Below are positions 56,601 through 64,000 of a DNA stretch of 64,000 nucleotides, piece after piece. Origin of the DNA: Allohoeflea poritis (GTDB lineage Bacteria; Pseudomonadota; Alphaproteobacteria; Rhizobiales; Rhizobiaceae). Where the stretch lies: NCBI RefSeq assembly GCF_027889715.1, contig NZ_JAPJZH010000009.1:179576-243575 (forward strand), written 5' to 3'. The notes under the pieces were generated by a model. That model saw nothing but the letters and a program-made list of their open reading frames with translations, was not told the DNA's origin and did no database searches. Position numbers and translations under genes: made by a program. Each line of letters begins with the position of its first letter. The stretch's first letter is position 1.

Positions 56601-58510
56601 AAAGCCTGTCCGAGGCCCAGATAGATCCCGAAATCCGGATCGCCGCTGATCTTGTCGAGCGGAACGCCGACATCGACACGCAACGGCCCCACGGGCGTCA
56701 GATAGCGCCCGCCGACACCGACACCGGTGAACCATCGCCCGCCCTGCCCGGGCGTCGAGGACGTGAAGGCGCCGCCGCTGTCCACAAAGGCCGCAAGGCC
56801 GAAATTTTCGGTCAGGCGGTAGCGTGCCTCCACCGATGTTTCGATCACCGACAATCCGCCGGTCGGGTTTCCGCCGCTGCGGGGGCCGGCATGCTGGAAT
56901 TCGTAGCCGCGGATGGAACCGCCGCCGCCCGCATAAAACCGCCTGTCCGCCGGAACCTCCGTCAGGCTGGCGCCCAGGATCGACCCCACGGCAACACGGC
57001 CAGCCAGGACCAGTGTGTCATCCGCGTTGACCGAGCGATAGGTGCTGTATGCCGCCTGCGTCTTGAAGAACGCGTTTCCGTTGTGAACGTCATAGGTGGG
57101 CTCAGCGGCCAGCAGCAGCCGGTAACCGGTGGTCGGATTGAGCCTGTCGTCGCGCGTATCCAAAACCAATTGTGCCGGAACCGAAACCAGAACGCTCGTC
57201 GAGGGCCCGTTCGTGTCTTCGAAACGGGCATATTCGACCTCGACGTCGATCTGGCCGATCAGTTCGTCGCTGAACTCGCGTTCAAGGCCGGCGCTGCCGC
57301 TGACGGAGTTCTTGTTGAAGGCGTCGGTGTCCTGCACCTGTGCTTCAAGACGCGAGCGGAAGGAAGTGGTCGGGCCCCACACGCCCGGCTTGGTGAAGGT
57401 TGCCGCGACATGGTAGTCGAGCGAGGTTGAAAAATTGTTCCTGCCGACGCCCGAGACCGCGCCTTCGATCCGAAGCGTTTCAGCCCGTCCGAAAAGGTTT
57501 CTGTGCACCCAGAACGCCTCGGCGCCGAGGCCGTCCTCGGTCGCCGCGGTCAGCCCGACACCGATCGTACGCGGTTTGCGCTCGCTGACTTCGATCGTGA
57601 TCGGCACCGAATCGTTGGGCCCCGGCGTTTCCGCTTCGACGATGACGACACTGTCGAAGACACCGAGAGCGCGCAGCCTTTTGCTGGCGTCTCGGAGCCG
57701 TTTGGGGTTGTAGACCGTGCCCTCCGGAATGTTTGCCTGCTGCACGATGAAAGCGGCATCCACATCTTCCGCACCGGAGACGGTGACCGGTCCGAACACG
57801 GCCAGCGGGCCCGGTTGAAGCCGCAGGTCGACCTCCAGCGTCCGGCTTTGATGGTCGGCAATCATTTCACGGCTGGCGATCTTCGAGAAGGCATAGCCCT
57901 GTTCATGCCACGCAACGATCAGCTTGCGCTCCGCATCGACGATTTTCTCCGAGCGCGCCGGCTCGCCCGCAACAACATCATATTGCGAAAGATCGATCGG
58001 CTCGCCCGTTGTTGTCGCCGCATCCGGCTCGGCGAAAGTGAAAGCCGGGCCAACCTCGACCCGGATCGACACGCTGGCCGGCCCGCCACTGTTGAGCACC
58101 GCGTCGATCGGCACCTCCTCGAACGGCGTGCCGTTGATCAGGATGTTGACGGTGCCGCCATAGCGCGCCACGGAAAAAAGTGCGGCGACGAGGCGCTTCT
58201 TGTCGTTCTTGGACCGCGTCAGAAGTCCGATCGTGCCGGAGGGCGGCGTATCCTTTTCCGAAACAAGGATCGAAACCGAATCGAGAAGTTCCTGGAACTC
58301 CGCGTCGTCGACGCCCAGCGTGACATTGTAGGGGACCGCGTCGGGCACCGGCTCGGCAATTTCCTGCGGCTGCTCGCGGCCCCACAGACGGATGCCGAAC
58401 AATTCGAAGGCCGAGGCCGGCGTGGCATGGCTGACGGCGGCAAGCAGCGCAGCGGCGATGCAGATCGCCGTTGCCGGGAATTTGGACATGGAGCGCCGAT
58501 CGCTGTTCAT
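56597..58510 (-). CDS. tamA: Translocation and assembly module protein TamA (BamA family)
   Basis: The 637-residue outer-membrane protein has a signal peptide (LLAAVSHATPASA), POTRA-like repeats (about 60-300) and a 16-strand BamA/TamA barrel with RFYAGGGGSIRGYEF, the conserved L6 VRGF-type motif, ending in an aromatic residue (F) as barrel proteins do. The last codons meet the palindromic repeat whose CTAG gives the stop. ATG 58510 is chosen; the open frame extends upstream without support. It works with TamB, encoded next. Confidence 0.93.
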   Translation of the reverse strand: MNSDRRSMSKFPATAICIAAALLAAVSHATPASAFELFGIRLWGREQPQEIAEPVPDAVPYNVTLGVDDAEFQELLDSVSILVSEKDTPPSGTIGLLTRSKNDKKRLVAALFSVARYGGTVNILINGTPFEEVPIDAVLNSGGPASVSIRVEVGPAFTFAEPDAATTTGEPIDLSQYDVVAGEPARSEKIVDAERKLIVAWHEQGYAFSKIASREMIADHQSRTLEVDLRLQPGPLAVFGPVTVSGAEDVDAAFIVQQANIPEGTVYNPKRLRDASKRLRALGVFDSVVIVEAETPGPNDSVPITIEVSERKPRTIGVGLTAATEDGLGAEAFWVHRNLFGRAETLRIEGAVSGVGRNNFSTSLDYHVAATFTKPGVWGPTTSFRSRLEAQVQDTDAFNKNSVSGSAGLEREFSDELIGQIDVEVEYARFEDTNGPSTSVLVSVPAQLVLDTRDDRLNPTTGYRLLLAAEPTYDVHNGNAFFKTQAAYSTYRSVNADDTLVLAGRVAVGSILGASLTEVPADRRFYAGGGGSIRGYEFQHAGPRSGGNPTGGLSVIETSVEARYRLTENFGLAAFVDSGGAFTSSTPGQGGRWFTGVGVGGRYLTPVGPLRVDVGVPLDKISGDPDFGIYLGLGQAF

Positions 58511-58899
58511 GATCCCGTCAGCAGAGGCAGTCCCGCGCCGGATGGCAGGTTGATTCCCGACCTGCCGGCTACGGCAAACACGCAAGACCGCCGGCCTGCA
58601 ATACCCTTCCTCACCACACATTTTCTGCCGCACGACCGCGCGACAAAACGCGATTTCCTGCCCGGAAGAGGCACTGCGGCCAGTGTTCCGGAACGCTGCA
58701 CACATCCGAATCGGTCACAATCGCGACCGCCAGAGCAAATCTCGGTCAGATCGGATCGTTTGACCCGGATTTGCTCCAATCAACACAACCACAAATGATA
58801 GGCCCCAATCCTCACCAAATCCTAACCGAATTCGATAAGCAATTGTTAACGCATATCTTCAAAGAATTCGAGCTTTCGTGACAGGGCTGAAACAATCCG
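58511..58899. other. Upstream region of tamA
   Basis: About 390 bases separate tamA from the PoxB-like gene, which lies upstream on the same strand. The stretch should hold the tamA promoter and the end of the PoxB-like transcript. I see no gene or clear terminator. Confidence 0.4.
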
Positions 58900-60648
58900 T
58901 CAGCGGGCCGCCTTGATCTCGTCTTCCCAGTTGTCCCACTGAACGTGGTCGCCCTTGAGCCCGAGGATGCCCTCCTTGATCTTCGACATGCCGAAGCCCC
59001 AGGCCTGCTTCACATCCACATGCGGCGGCATGACCAGCTCTCCGGCCGAGACCACGGCATCGATCAGGAACGGCTTGTCCGATTTCGATGCCGCTTCGAT
59101 CGCCGGCAGGATGTCGTCGGCCTTTTCGATACGGGCGCCATCGCCGCCACAGGACTTTGCATAGGCGACAAAGTCCGGATTATCGAGATGGGTTGCCGTC
59201 CTGTTGTAGGCATAGCCCGCCACTTCCATCTCCATTTTCACGAAGCCGAGTTCGCTGTTGTTGAAAACCACCACCTTCAGCGGCCAGCCGTAGCGCACCG
59301 CCGTTACGAAGTCCTGCATGGCCATGCCGAAACCGCCGTCGCCGCACATCGTCCAGACCTGCCGGTCCGGATGGGTCGCGACCGCGCCAAGCCCCGTCGG
59401 AAAGCCCGATCCCAGGGAACTGTGGTTGAACGATCCGACAAGGCGCCGACCGCCCTTCAGCCGCATCTGGCGCGCGATCCAGACAATGCAAAGCCCGGTA
59501 TCGGTTGCGATGATCGCGTCATCCGCCGCATGATCGGAAATGGCCTTGGCGACCAGTTGCGGATGCAATGGTTCGCCCTTGTTGGACAGATCGCCCTGTT
59601 CGTCCATGGCCTTGAGCCAGCGTTGCGAGCGGTTTTTCTGCAGGTCCAGATAATGCGTGTCGGACTTGTCCTTGACCAGCGGAGCCAGCCGTTCCACGGT
59701 TTCCCGCACCGTCCCGACAAGCCCGACACTGACCGCTGCACGGCGCCCGATATTGGCCACGCGGCTGTCGATCTGAATGATCTGCGGGCCGTCCGGCAGG
59801 AACCAGTCATAGGGAAAATCGGTCCCGAACATCACCATGACGTCGCAGTCGCGCAGCGAATGGTAGCCGCCGGGATTTCCGATCAGGCCCGTCATCCCGA
59901 CGACCGGATCGTCGTCATAGTCAAAAATGTCCTTGCCCTTGAGCGTGTGCACCACGGGCGCCTTGATCCGCTTGGCAAGATCGATGATTGCGTCTTTCGC
60001 CTCGCGGCAGCCGACCCCGCAGAAGAAAGCAACCTTCTTTCCGCTGTTGATGGCTTCAGCCGCGCGCTCGATTTCGGATTGCGGCGGAATGATCGCGGAC
60101 GGCTTGGTCACCACATGATAGTGGCTGCGCAGGTTTGGAACCGGCTCTTCCGAAGCGTCGATCGGAAGCTCGATCCGCACCACCTCGCGTTCGATCATGG
60201 CCCGTTGGATGGCAATCTGCGCCAGGCGCGGCATCTGCTCCGCACTGTCGATCACCGCCTGGTAGCCGCATACCTCGTCGAACATCTTGGTCAGATTGAC
60301 CTCCTGGTGATATTCCGTGCTGCGCTCCTTGTGCGAGATCTGGCCGGTAATGGCGACGACGCCGGCATATTCGCGCTTGGCATTGTAAAGACCGTTGATG
60401 AGATGCAGGGCGCCGGGTCCGACCGTACCCGCACAAACCCCGATGCCGCCGGTCAGTGCCGCCTGGCTGCACGCCGCAAACGCCGCGTTCTCCTCGTGCC
60501 GGACCGCGATCCACTCGAATCGGCCATCATTCCTGATCGCCTCCAGGAACGGGTTGAGGGCATCTCCGGTCACGCCGAAAATCTGCCGCGCGCCAACCGC
60601 GTGCAGATTGTCGAGCAGCACCTCGCAGACGTTCTTCTGTGATGCCAT
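58900..60648 (-). CDS. poxB: ThDP-dependent pyruvate oxidase/dehydrogenase (PoxB-like)
   Basis: The 582-residue protein closely follows E. coli PoxB in order: GVTGDALNPFLEA, VRHEENAAFAA, the FAD-binding middle domain (VVGMTGLIGNPGGYHS), and the ThDP motif GDGGFGMAMQDF with NNSELGFVKMEME. PoxB oxidises pyruvate to acetate and CO2, passing electrons to quinone. The C-terminus (KIKEGILGLKGDHVQWDNWEDEIKAAR) resembles the membrane-activation region only loosely. GGAGGA lies before ATG 60648. Substrate is inferred from similarity. Confidence 0.85.
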   Translation of the reverse strand: MASQKNVCEVLLDNLHAVGARQIFGVTGDALNPFLEAIRNDGRFEWIAVRHEENAAFAACSQAALTGGIGVCAGTVGPGALHLINGLYNAKREYAGVVAITGQISHKERSTEYHQEVNLTKMFDEVCGYQAVIDSAEQMPRLAQIAIQRAMIEREVVRIELPIDASEEPVPNLRSHYHVVTKPSAIIPPQSEIERAAEAINSGKKVAFFCGVGCREAKDAIIDLAKRIKAPVVHTLKGKDIFDYDDDPVVGMTGLIGNPGGYHSLRDCDVMVMFGTDFPYDWFLPDGPQIIQIDSRVANIGRRAAVSVGLVGTVRETVERLAPLVKDKSDTHYLDLQKNRSQRWLKAMDEQGDLSNKGEPLHPQLVAKAISDHAADDAIIATDTGLCIVWIARQMRLKGGRRLVGSFNHSSLGSGFPTGLGAVATHPDRQVWTMCGDGGFGMAMQDFVTAVRYGWPLKVVVFNNSELGFVKMEMEVAGYAYNRTATHLDNPDFVAYAKSCGGDGARIEKADDILPAIEAASKSDKPFLIDAVVSAGELVMPPHVDVKQAWGFGMSKIKEGILGLKGDHVQWDNWEDEIKAAR

Positions 60649-60871
60649 GATGGTGATCCTCCGGTTGTCGGTTCTGATCGTTCGCGGCTGATTGGCCGTC
60701 CGCCGGCTATCATCGCGAATGTTCAATCCCGGTTGCAAGCGAATTTGTCGTCAAACCGCTGGCATGCACAGAACTCGGTGGCGGGCCAGGGCGGCTTGAC
60801 GCGCACCGCCCGGCAAGGCAATCGTTGCCGCAGACGCACAAAGACGCAATTTCGGATCACAGGGACAGACG

Positions 60872-61306
60872 ATGACGCAAACGGCCGCATATGACGATGA
60901 GAATATTTTCGCAAAGATCCTGTCCGGGTCCATGCCCTGTCACAAGATCTACGAGGATGACGATACATTCGCGTTCATGGACATCATGCCGCGCGGTACC
61001 GGACACTGCCTCGTCATTCCAAAGGCGCGGGCGAGAAACATCCTTGATATCGATCCCGCCGACCTGGCGAAGGTCATGGAGACGGTGCAAAAACTGTCGC
61101 GCGCGGTCATGCGTGCGTTCGACGCCGACGGAGTATCCATCCAGCAGGCCAACGAAGCGGCGGGCGGCCAGGTCGTGTTCCATCTCCATGTCCACATCAT
61201 CCCCCGTTTCGACGGGGTGAAACTCGGACCGCCCGCAAGTGTCATGGAGGAACCGGAGATCCTGAAGGCCAACGCGGAAAAAATTCAGGCGGCGCTAGCC
61301 GGATAG
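60872..61306 (+). CDS. HIT family hydrolase
   Basis: The 144-residue cytosolic protein has the histidine triad HLHVHIIP (near 104-111) and the HIT opening DENIFAKILSGSMPCHKIYEDD. HIT proteins hydrolyse nucleoside phosphoramidates or related adenylated compounds. It is divergent from the PoxB-like gene and convergent with the CBS gene. Confidence 0.92.
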   Translation: MTQTAAYDDENIFAKILSGSMPCHKIYEDDDTFAFMDIMPRGTGHCLVIPKARARNILDIDPADLAKVMETVQKLSRAVMRAFDADGVSIQQANEAAGGQVVFHLHVHIIPRFDGVKLGPPASVMEEPEILKANAEKIQAALAG

Positions 61307-61326
61307 GTTCCTTGCGGACCGGAAAA

Positions 61327-61359
61327 TGGCGAGCGCGCCGCAATCATGCCCGCTCGCCA
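61327..61359. terminator. Hairpin between convergent HIT and CBS genes
   Basis: A 9-bp stem TGGCGAGCG/CGCTCGCCA with a 15-base loop lies in the gap. It lacks an adjacent T run, so it is a weak bidirectional terminator candidate. Confidence 0.3.
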
Positions 61360-61393
61360 ACCGACCATTGAAGAGAGTTTTTCAGACCGCAAT

Positions 61394-61822
61394 TCAGCTT
61401 GTAATATAAGCCTTTATCTCTTCTGCCTCACGTTCGATCTGCTCGATTTTCATCCGCACCACATCGCCGATGGAAACAATGCCGCCAATTTTTCCATCGA
61501 TTTCCACCGGAAGGTGACGAAAACGCCCCTCGGTCATCATTTCCATCAACTCATTGATCGAATGGTTCTCGCTGCACACCTTGACCTGCGACGTCATCAC
61601 GGACGAAACCGGATTGTCGAGAACCGCCGGCCCGTTTTCCGCTATGGCGCGCACGATATCCCGCTCAGACAAGATACCGCATATCTTGTTCGTGGAATCC
61701 ACCACGACGATGGCACCAATCTTGTGCTTTGACAGCTGTATTCCGGCTTCCGAGACCGTAATATCGGGCCTGACCGTGAATACATCCCGGCCCTTTTGAT
61801 CCAAAATCGATTTAACTGTCAT
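61394..61822 (-). CDS. CBS-pair domain protein
   Basis: The 142-residue protein consists of two CBS domains (about 1-62 and 72-135; motifs CGILSERDIVRAI and GGIVSIGDVVRM), which bind adenosyl ligands such as AMP or ATP. AAGGAGG precedes the ATG. It stands alone, so it probably acts by binding another protein. Confidence 0.9.
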   Translation of the reverse strand: MTVKSILDQKGRDVFTVRPDITVSEAGIQLSKHKIGAIVVVDSTNKICGILSERDIVRAIAENGPAVLDNPVSSVMTSQVKVCSENHSINELMEMMTEGRFRHLPVEIDGKIGGIVSIGDVVRMKIEQIEREAEEIKAYITS

Positions 61823-61965
61823 CGTGACCTCCTTTTGCCGCGGAACGCAACGCCAAACACACGCGGAAATTGCAGGTTTGCCGTTCCTCGAAGGGCATCG
61901 TGCGCGTACTGGGTGGAATTTGCAAGCCGGACCGGTTGCGGATTCAGCCAGGAACCAGGACAGCT

Positions 61966-62709
61966 TCAGCCCGGCTGACGGGTGTCAAACAGGGGAAAGA
62001 GGAAGAATCCGAACAAAAAGCCTCCAATATGGGCTTCCCACGCGATTTGCGCCCCGTCCGCAACGCCGCCTGAAAAGCCGAAAGCTGCGAGAGCATTGAT
62101 CCCGAACCAGATTGCGACATAGGTGATGACGGTCCTGTTGGTCATCGCCTCGCGCAGCGACAGTCTCGGCAAAAGATGCGCATACATGCGGTTGAACTGC
62201 CCGCTCATCGGGAACGCAAAGCGCGCGGCCGCTCCCATCAGTGCCGAGACGACACCGGAAGCGCCGATCATCGGCACATTGCTGCCCTGATTCGCGAACC
62301 AATAGAGTGCGGCGGAAGCAACCGCTGAAAAAGCCCAGAAAATCAGAAACTTGGATACGCCTATGCGGCGGGCCACGATCGCTCCGAACGCCATCAGCCA
62401 GATCGAATTGACAATCAGATGTGCGAAACCGCCATGAAGCAGCGAATAGGTCAGCGGTGTCCACAGCCAGGCAAGGCTTTGTTCGGACGAATCGATCGCA
62501 TAGCGCAGCGGTATGAAGCCGCCCTCGATCAGAACGTGGACATCCTGGGCGCGCGAAAGCACAAAATCCCGGATCAGCTGCAGCGCCCACATGAGCGCAA
62601 GCATCCACACAATCACGGCCGGCAGATTAAACATCGGTTGCCTGGTTCCCCGCCGGTGTGGAATGCCTCCCTCACCGTCGGACCGATCGGTCGCAGGACT
62701 GCCTGTCAT
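61966..62709 (-). CDS. Rhomboid family intramembrane serine protease
   Basis: The 247-residue inner-membrane protein has six or seven hydrophobic segments. The nucleophile is S151 (GASGVVSAL) and the partner H227 (EAHIGGFLFGF), the rhomboid dyad. GAGAGG sits before ATG 62709; the long upstream open frame has no support. It cleaves membrane proteins within the bilayer; its substrate is unknown. The candidate sRNA lies just upstream. Confidence 0.9.
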   Translation of the reverse strand: MTGSPATDRSDGEGGIPHRRGTRQPMFNLPAVIVWMLALMWALQLIRDFVLSRAQDVHVLIEGGFIPLRYAIDSSEQSLAWLWTPLTYSLLHGGFAHLIVNSIWLMAFGAIVARRIGVSKFLIFWAFSAVASAALYWFANQGSNVPMIGASGVVSALMGAAARFAFPMSGQFNRMYAHLLPRLSLREAMTNRTVITYVAIWFGINALAAFGFSGGVADGAQIAWEAHIGGFLFGFFLFPLFDTRQPG

Positions 62710-62759
62710 GAATGCGCCTCTCAGTTCTGTCGCCGGTCTACATATAACAACGGTCACGC

Positions 62760-62796
62760 AAAAAAGAAGCCGTCTGACATCACTGTCAAACGGCTT
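62760..62796 (-). terminator. Strong intrinsic terminator (minus strand)
   Basis: A 13-position stem with one mismatch (AAGCCGT..TGACA against TGTCA..ACGGCTT, 62767-62796) and 4-base loop is followed by CTTTTTT on the minus strand. It lies upstream of the rhomboid gene, so it must end a transcript from the gap to its right. Confidence 0.75.
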
Positions 62797-62870
62797 TGGT
62801 CGGGCCCCACCCGAACCGGAATTTGTGCTGAACCGCCGCGCCTGGTGCGGCGGGAAATTCGTTGAAACAT
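62760..62870 (-). ncRNA. Candidate small RNA
   Basis: On the minus strand three stem-loops occur in a row. The first is CCGCCGC/GCGGCGG (62833-62853), the second pairs GGTTCGGG with CCCGACC, and the third is the strong terminator at 62760-62796. No gene precedes this terminator, so it probably ends a short transcript starting near 62866. TTGTCA lies upstream but the -10 is weak. An overlapping 38-codon frame lacks a ribosome binding site. I do not recognise the RNA family. Confidence 0.45.
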
Positions 62871-63075
62871 CTATGACATAGCGGTTCGGCGGTGACAATA
62901 TAAACCCGTTGTTAACCTTAACCCGGGCGATCGTCGGCTGGCACTTGCGAAACGGAACTGGCGAGAGCCCCGCATTTTTCGGTTTTTCCGCCTCCGGTTC
63001 GCCACAACGATTACCGCTTGTTAACCAGAACAGCCTATCGTGGGATCGTGTTTCCTCTGATTGGGCTTTAACCAT

Positions 63076-63687
63076 ATGCAATTGGCGAACGGATCGGCGC
63101 AGCAGCTGGTGATGGAACCGGAAGAAGATACGGCGTTTCAGAACGTCGTTGTCAATCTTCACGGGCGGCTGATGTGCGCCGATTTCACCGAATACGAGTG
63201 TGTGGCGGTTGAAATGTCGCCGGGACAAGTCCGTTTCAAAACATCGGCACTGCCGCGGGTCGCGGAACGTATTGTGTCCTATATCGATCACATCGGCCGT
63301 ATCGAAGGCAAAGTCACTGAATTGCTCGACGACGGGTTCATGATCGCCGTTCAGGCCCCGGACCGCAAACGCCAGAAACTTGCCGCGCAGTTGACATGGT
63401 TTGCCAATCGCAACGAACTCGGGCTGCCGGAAGACCGCCGGCACGAACGCATCGTGCCGCGCAATCCGAATGCCGAAATCCGTCTGCCAGACGGCGATAC
63501 CTACGCCTGTCGTATCGTCGATCTTTCGATGTCCGGCGCGGCCCTGGAACTGGAAATACGTCCCGAACTGGGAACCCAGGTCATCCTGGGGACCATGCGC
63601 GCGCGCGTTATCCGGCATTTCGATGACGGCATCGCAATCGAGTTCGCGACCATCCAGCCGCCGGAATCCCTCGAAAACTTCATCTAG
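63076..63687 (+). CDS. PilZ-domain protein
   Basis: The protein has about 203 residues. A C-terminal PilZ domain carries the c-di-GMP motif RRHER and DLSMSG (RxxxR...DxSxxG). An N-terminal beta-rich part (GRLMCADFTEYECVAVEMSPGQ) looks like a second, degenerate PilZ domain. ATG 63076 has no good ribosome binding site; ATG 63112 is an alternative. It probably senses c-di-GMP and may tune envelope or motility functions; the exopolysaccharide cluster is a possible target. Confidence 0.85.
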   Translation: MQLANGSAQQLVMEPEEDTAFQNVVVNLHGRLMCADFTEYECVAVEMSPGQVRFKTSALPRVAERIVSYIDHIGRIEGKVTELLDDGFMIAVQAPDRKRQKLAAQLTWFANRNELGLPEDRRHERIVPRNPNAEIRLPDGDTYACRIVDLSMSGAALELEIRPELGTQVILGTMRARVIRHFDDGIAIEFATIQPPESLENFI

Positions 63688-63701
63688 AGCGAGTTGCGAC
63701 G

Positions 63702-63720
63702 GTCCGGGCCACCGGACTTT
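63702..63720 (+). terminator. Weak terminator after PilZ gene
   Basis: A 6-bp stem GTCCGG/CCGGAC with loop GCCA is followed by only three T, 15 bases after the PilZ stop. Confidence 0.3.
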
Positions 63721-63985
63721 GTCCGACGCTCGGCATTCTCCTCTTGCCCGTGCTTATGCGCCGGCAATCTACACAGCATTGCTATGACCTGATGGCTCCG
63801 GCAGCCCTGCCCGGCCTTCCATGCGCTGATATATAAGGCAACGCCTGTCTTCAGGATCTTGCCTGGCGCGGCTATGCATGCACGGCCGCATGCAATTCTT
63901 ACCGAAAAACTCGTGACGCGCCTCTAGGCTCAGGACCTATTAATCTGCGCTTGATTATGATTCAAAGTCCTTTTTGGAGGCTTTG
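63721..63985. other. Noncoding stretch near right edge
   Basis: About 265 bases hold no recognisable gene. The last part should contain the promoter of the gene starting at 63986. Confidence 0.35.
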
Positions 63986-64000
63986 ATGGACGATCTGTTT
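63986..64000 (+). CDS. Start of a gene cut by the window edge
   Basis: ATG GAC GAT CTG TTT follows a strong GGAGG ribosome binding site seven bases upstream. Only five codons (MDDLF) are inside the window, so no identity can be given. Confidence 0.5.

Noticed and set aside
62754..62870. 38-codon minus-strand frame over the sRNA candidate
   Set aside because: It has no ribosome binding site and its codons run through the terminator stem.

Overview
The window looks like chromosomal DNA of a Hyphomicrobiales (Rhizobiales) alphaproteobacterium. The grounds are high GC in most coding regions, the block clpP-clpX-lon-hup, rplM-rpsI, a type-2 argC, ctaA next to a DUF2842 gene, tamA-tamB, a GntR-controlled phosphonate transporter and TRAP transport genes. 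Genus cannot be decided from the sequence alone.

Left end (1-8.9 kb). A tRNA-Asp gene (3850-3926, minus) carries at its 3' end a small integrated island. A perfect 49-bp direct repeat of the tRNA 3' part lies at 440-488 and again inside the tRNA (3849-3897). The roughly 3.4 kb between the copies is visibly AT-richer than the flanks. It holds one tightly coupled three-gene operon: an sce7726-type protein with a PD-(D/E)XK-like motif, an sce7725-type protein, and a RES-domain protein with a cysteine-rich N-terminus. No integrase is present. This is the best candidate in the window for a poorly described system, plausibly defence or toxin related. A tRNA-Val follows, then a possible 50-aa ORF, a coupled enolase-superfamily/GMC oxidoreductase pair and a MATE exporter.

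Core block (9-14.6 kb): hup, lon, clpX and clpP, all on the minus strand, with clear terminators after hup, lon and clpX.

14.7-26.2 kb: a cytochrome P450; a phosphonate-type module (phnD-phnC-phnE divergent from phnF-phnM, with a 14-bp operator-like palindrome between) that lacks the C-P lyase core here; dsbB with a DUF5993-like small membrane protein; metY with a CoA-binding protein; a small secreted cysteine protein; and two divergent crotonases plus a thioesterase around a 26-bp inverted repeat resembling LiuR-type sites.

26.3-38.7 kb: rplM-rpsI, then a two-component system, a TRAP transporter, a secreted HExxH-SH3 protein with a membrane partner and a di-haem peroxidase, then argC. The response regulator lacks the sigma54-contacting GAFTGA loop.

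38.7-52 kb: a DUF900 lipoprotein hydrolase, ctaA, DUF2842, and an exopolysaccharide cluster (FemAB/CelD-like protein, Wzc-like co-polymerase with a degenerate kinase site, Wza-like lipoprotein, GT4 glycosyltransferase, sugar-phosphate transferase, Wzy/ligase-like polymerase), then adenine deaminase.

52-64 kb: tamB and tamA separated by two related palindromic MITE-like repeats, one of which supplies the tamA stop codon; a PoxB-like ThDP enzyme; a HIT protein; a CBS-pair protein; a rhomboid protease; a candidate minus-strand sRNA with a strong terminator; a PilZ protein; and the first codons of another gene at the right edge.
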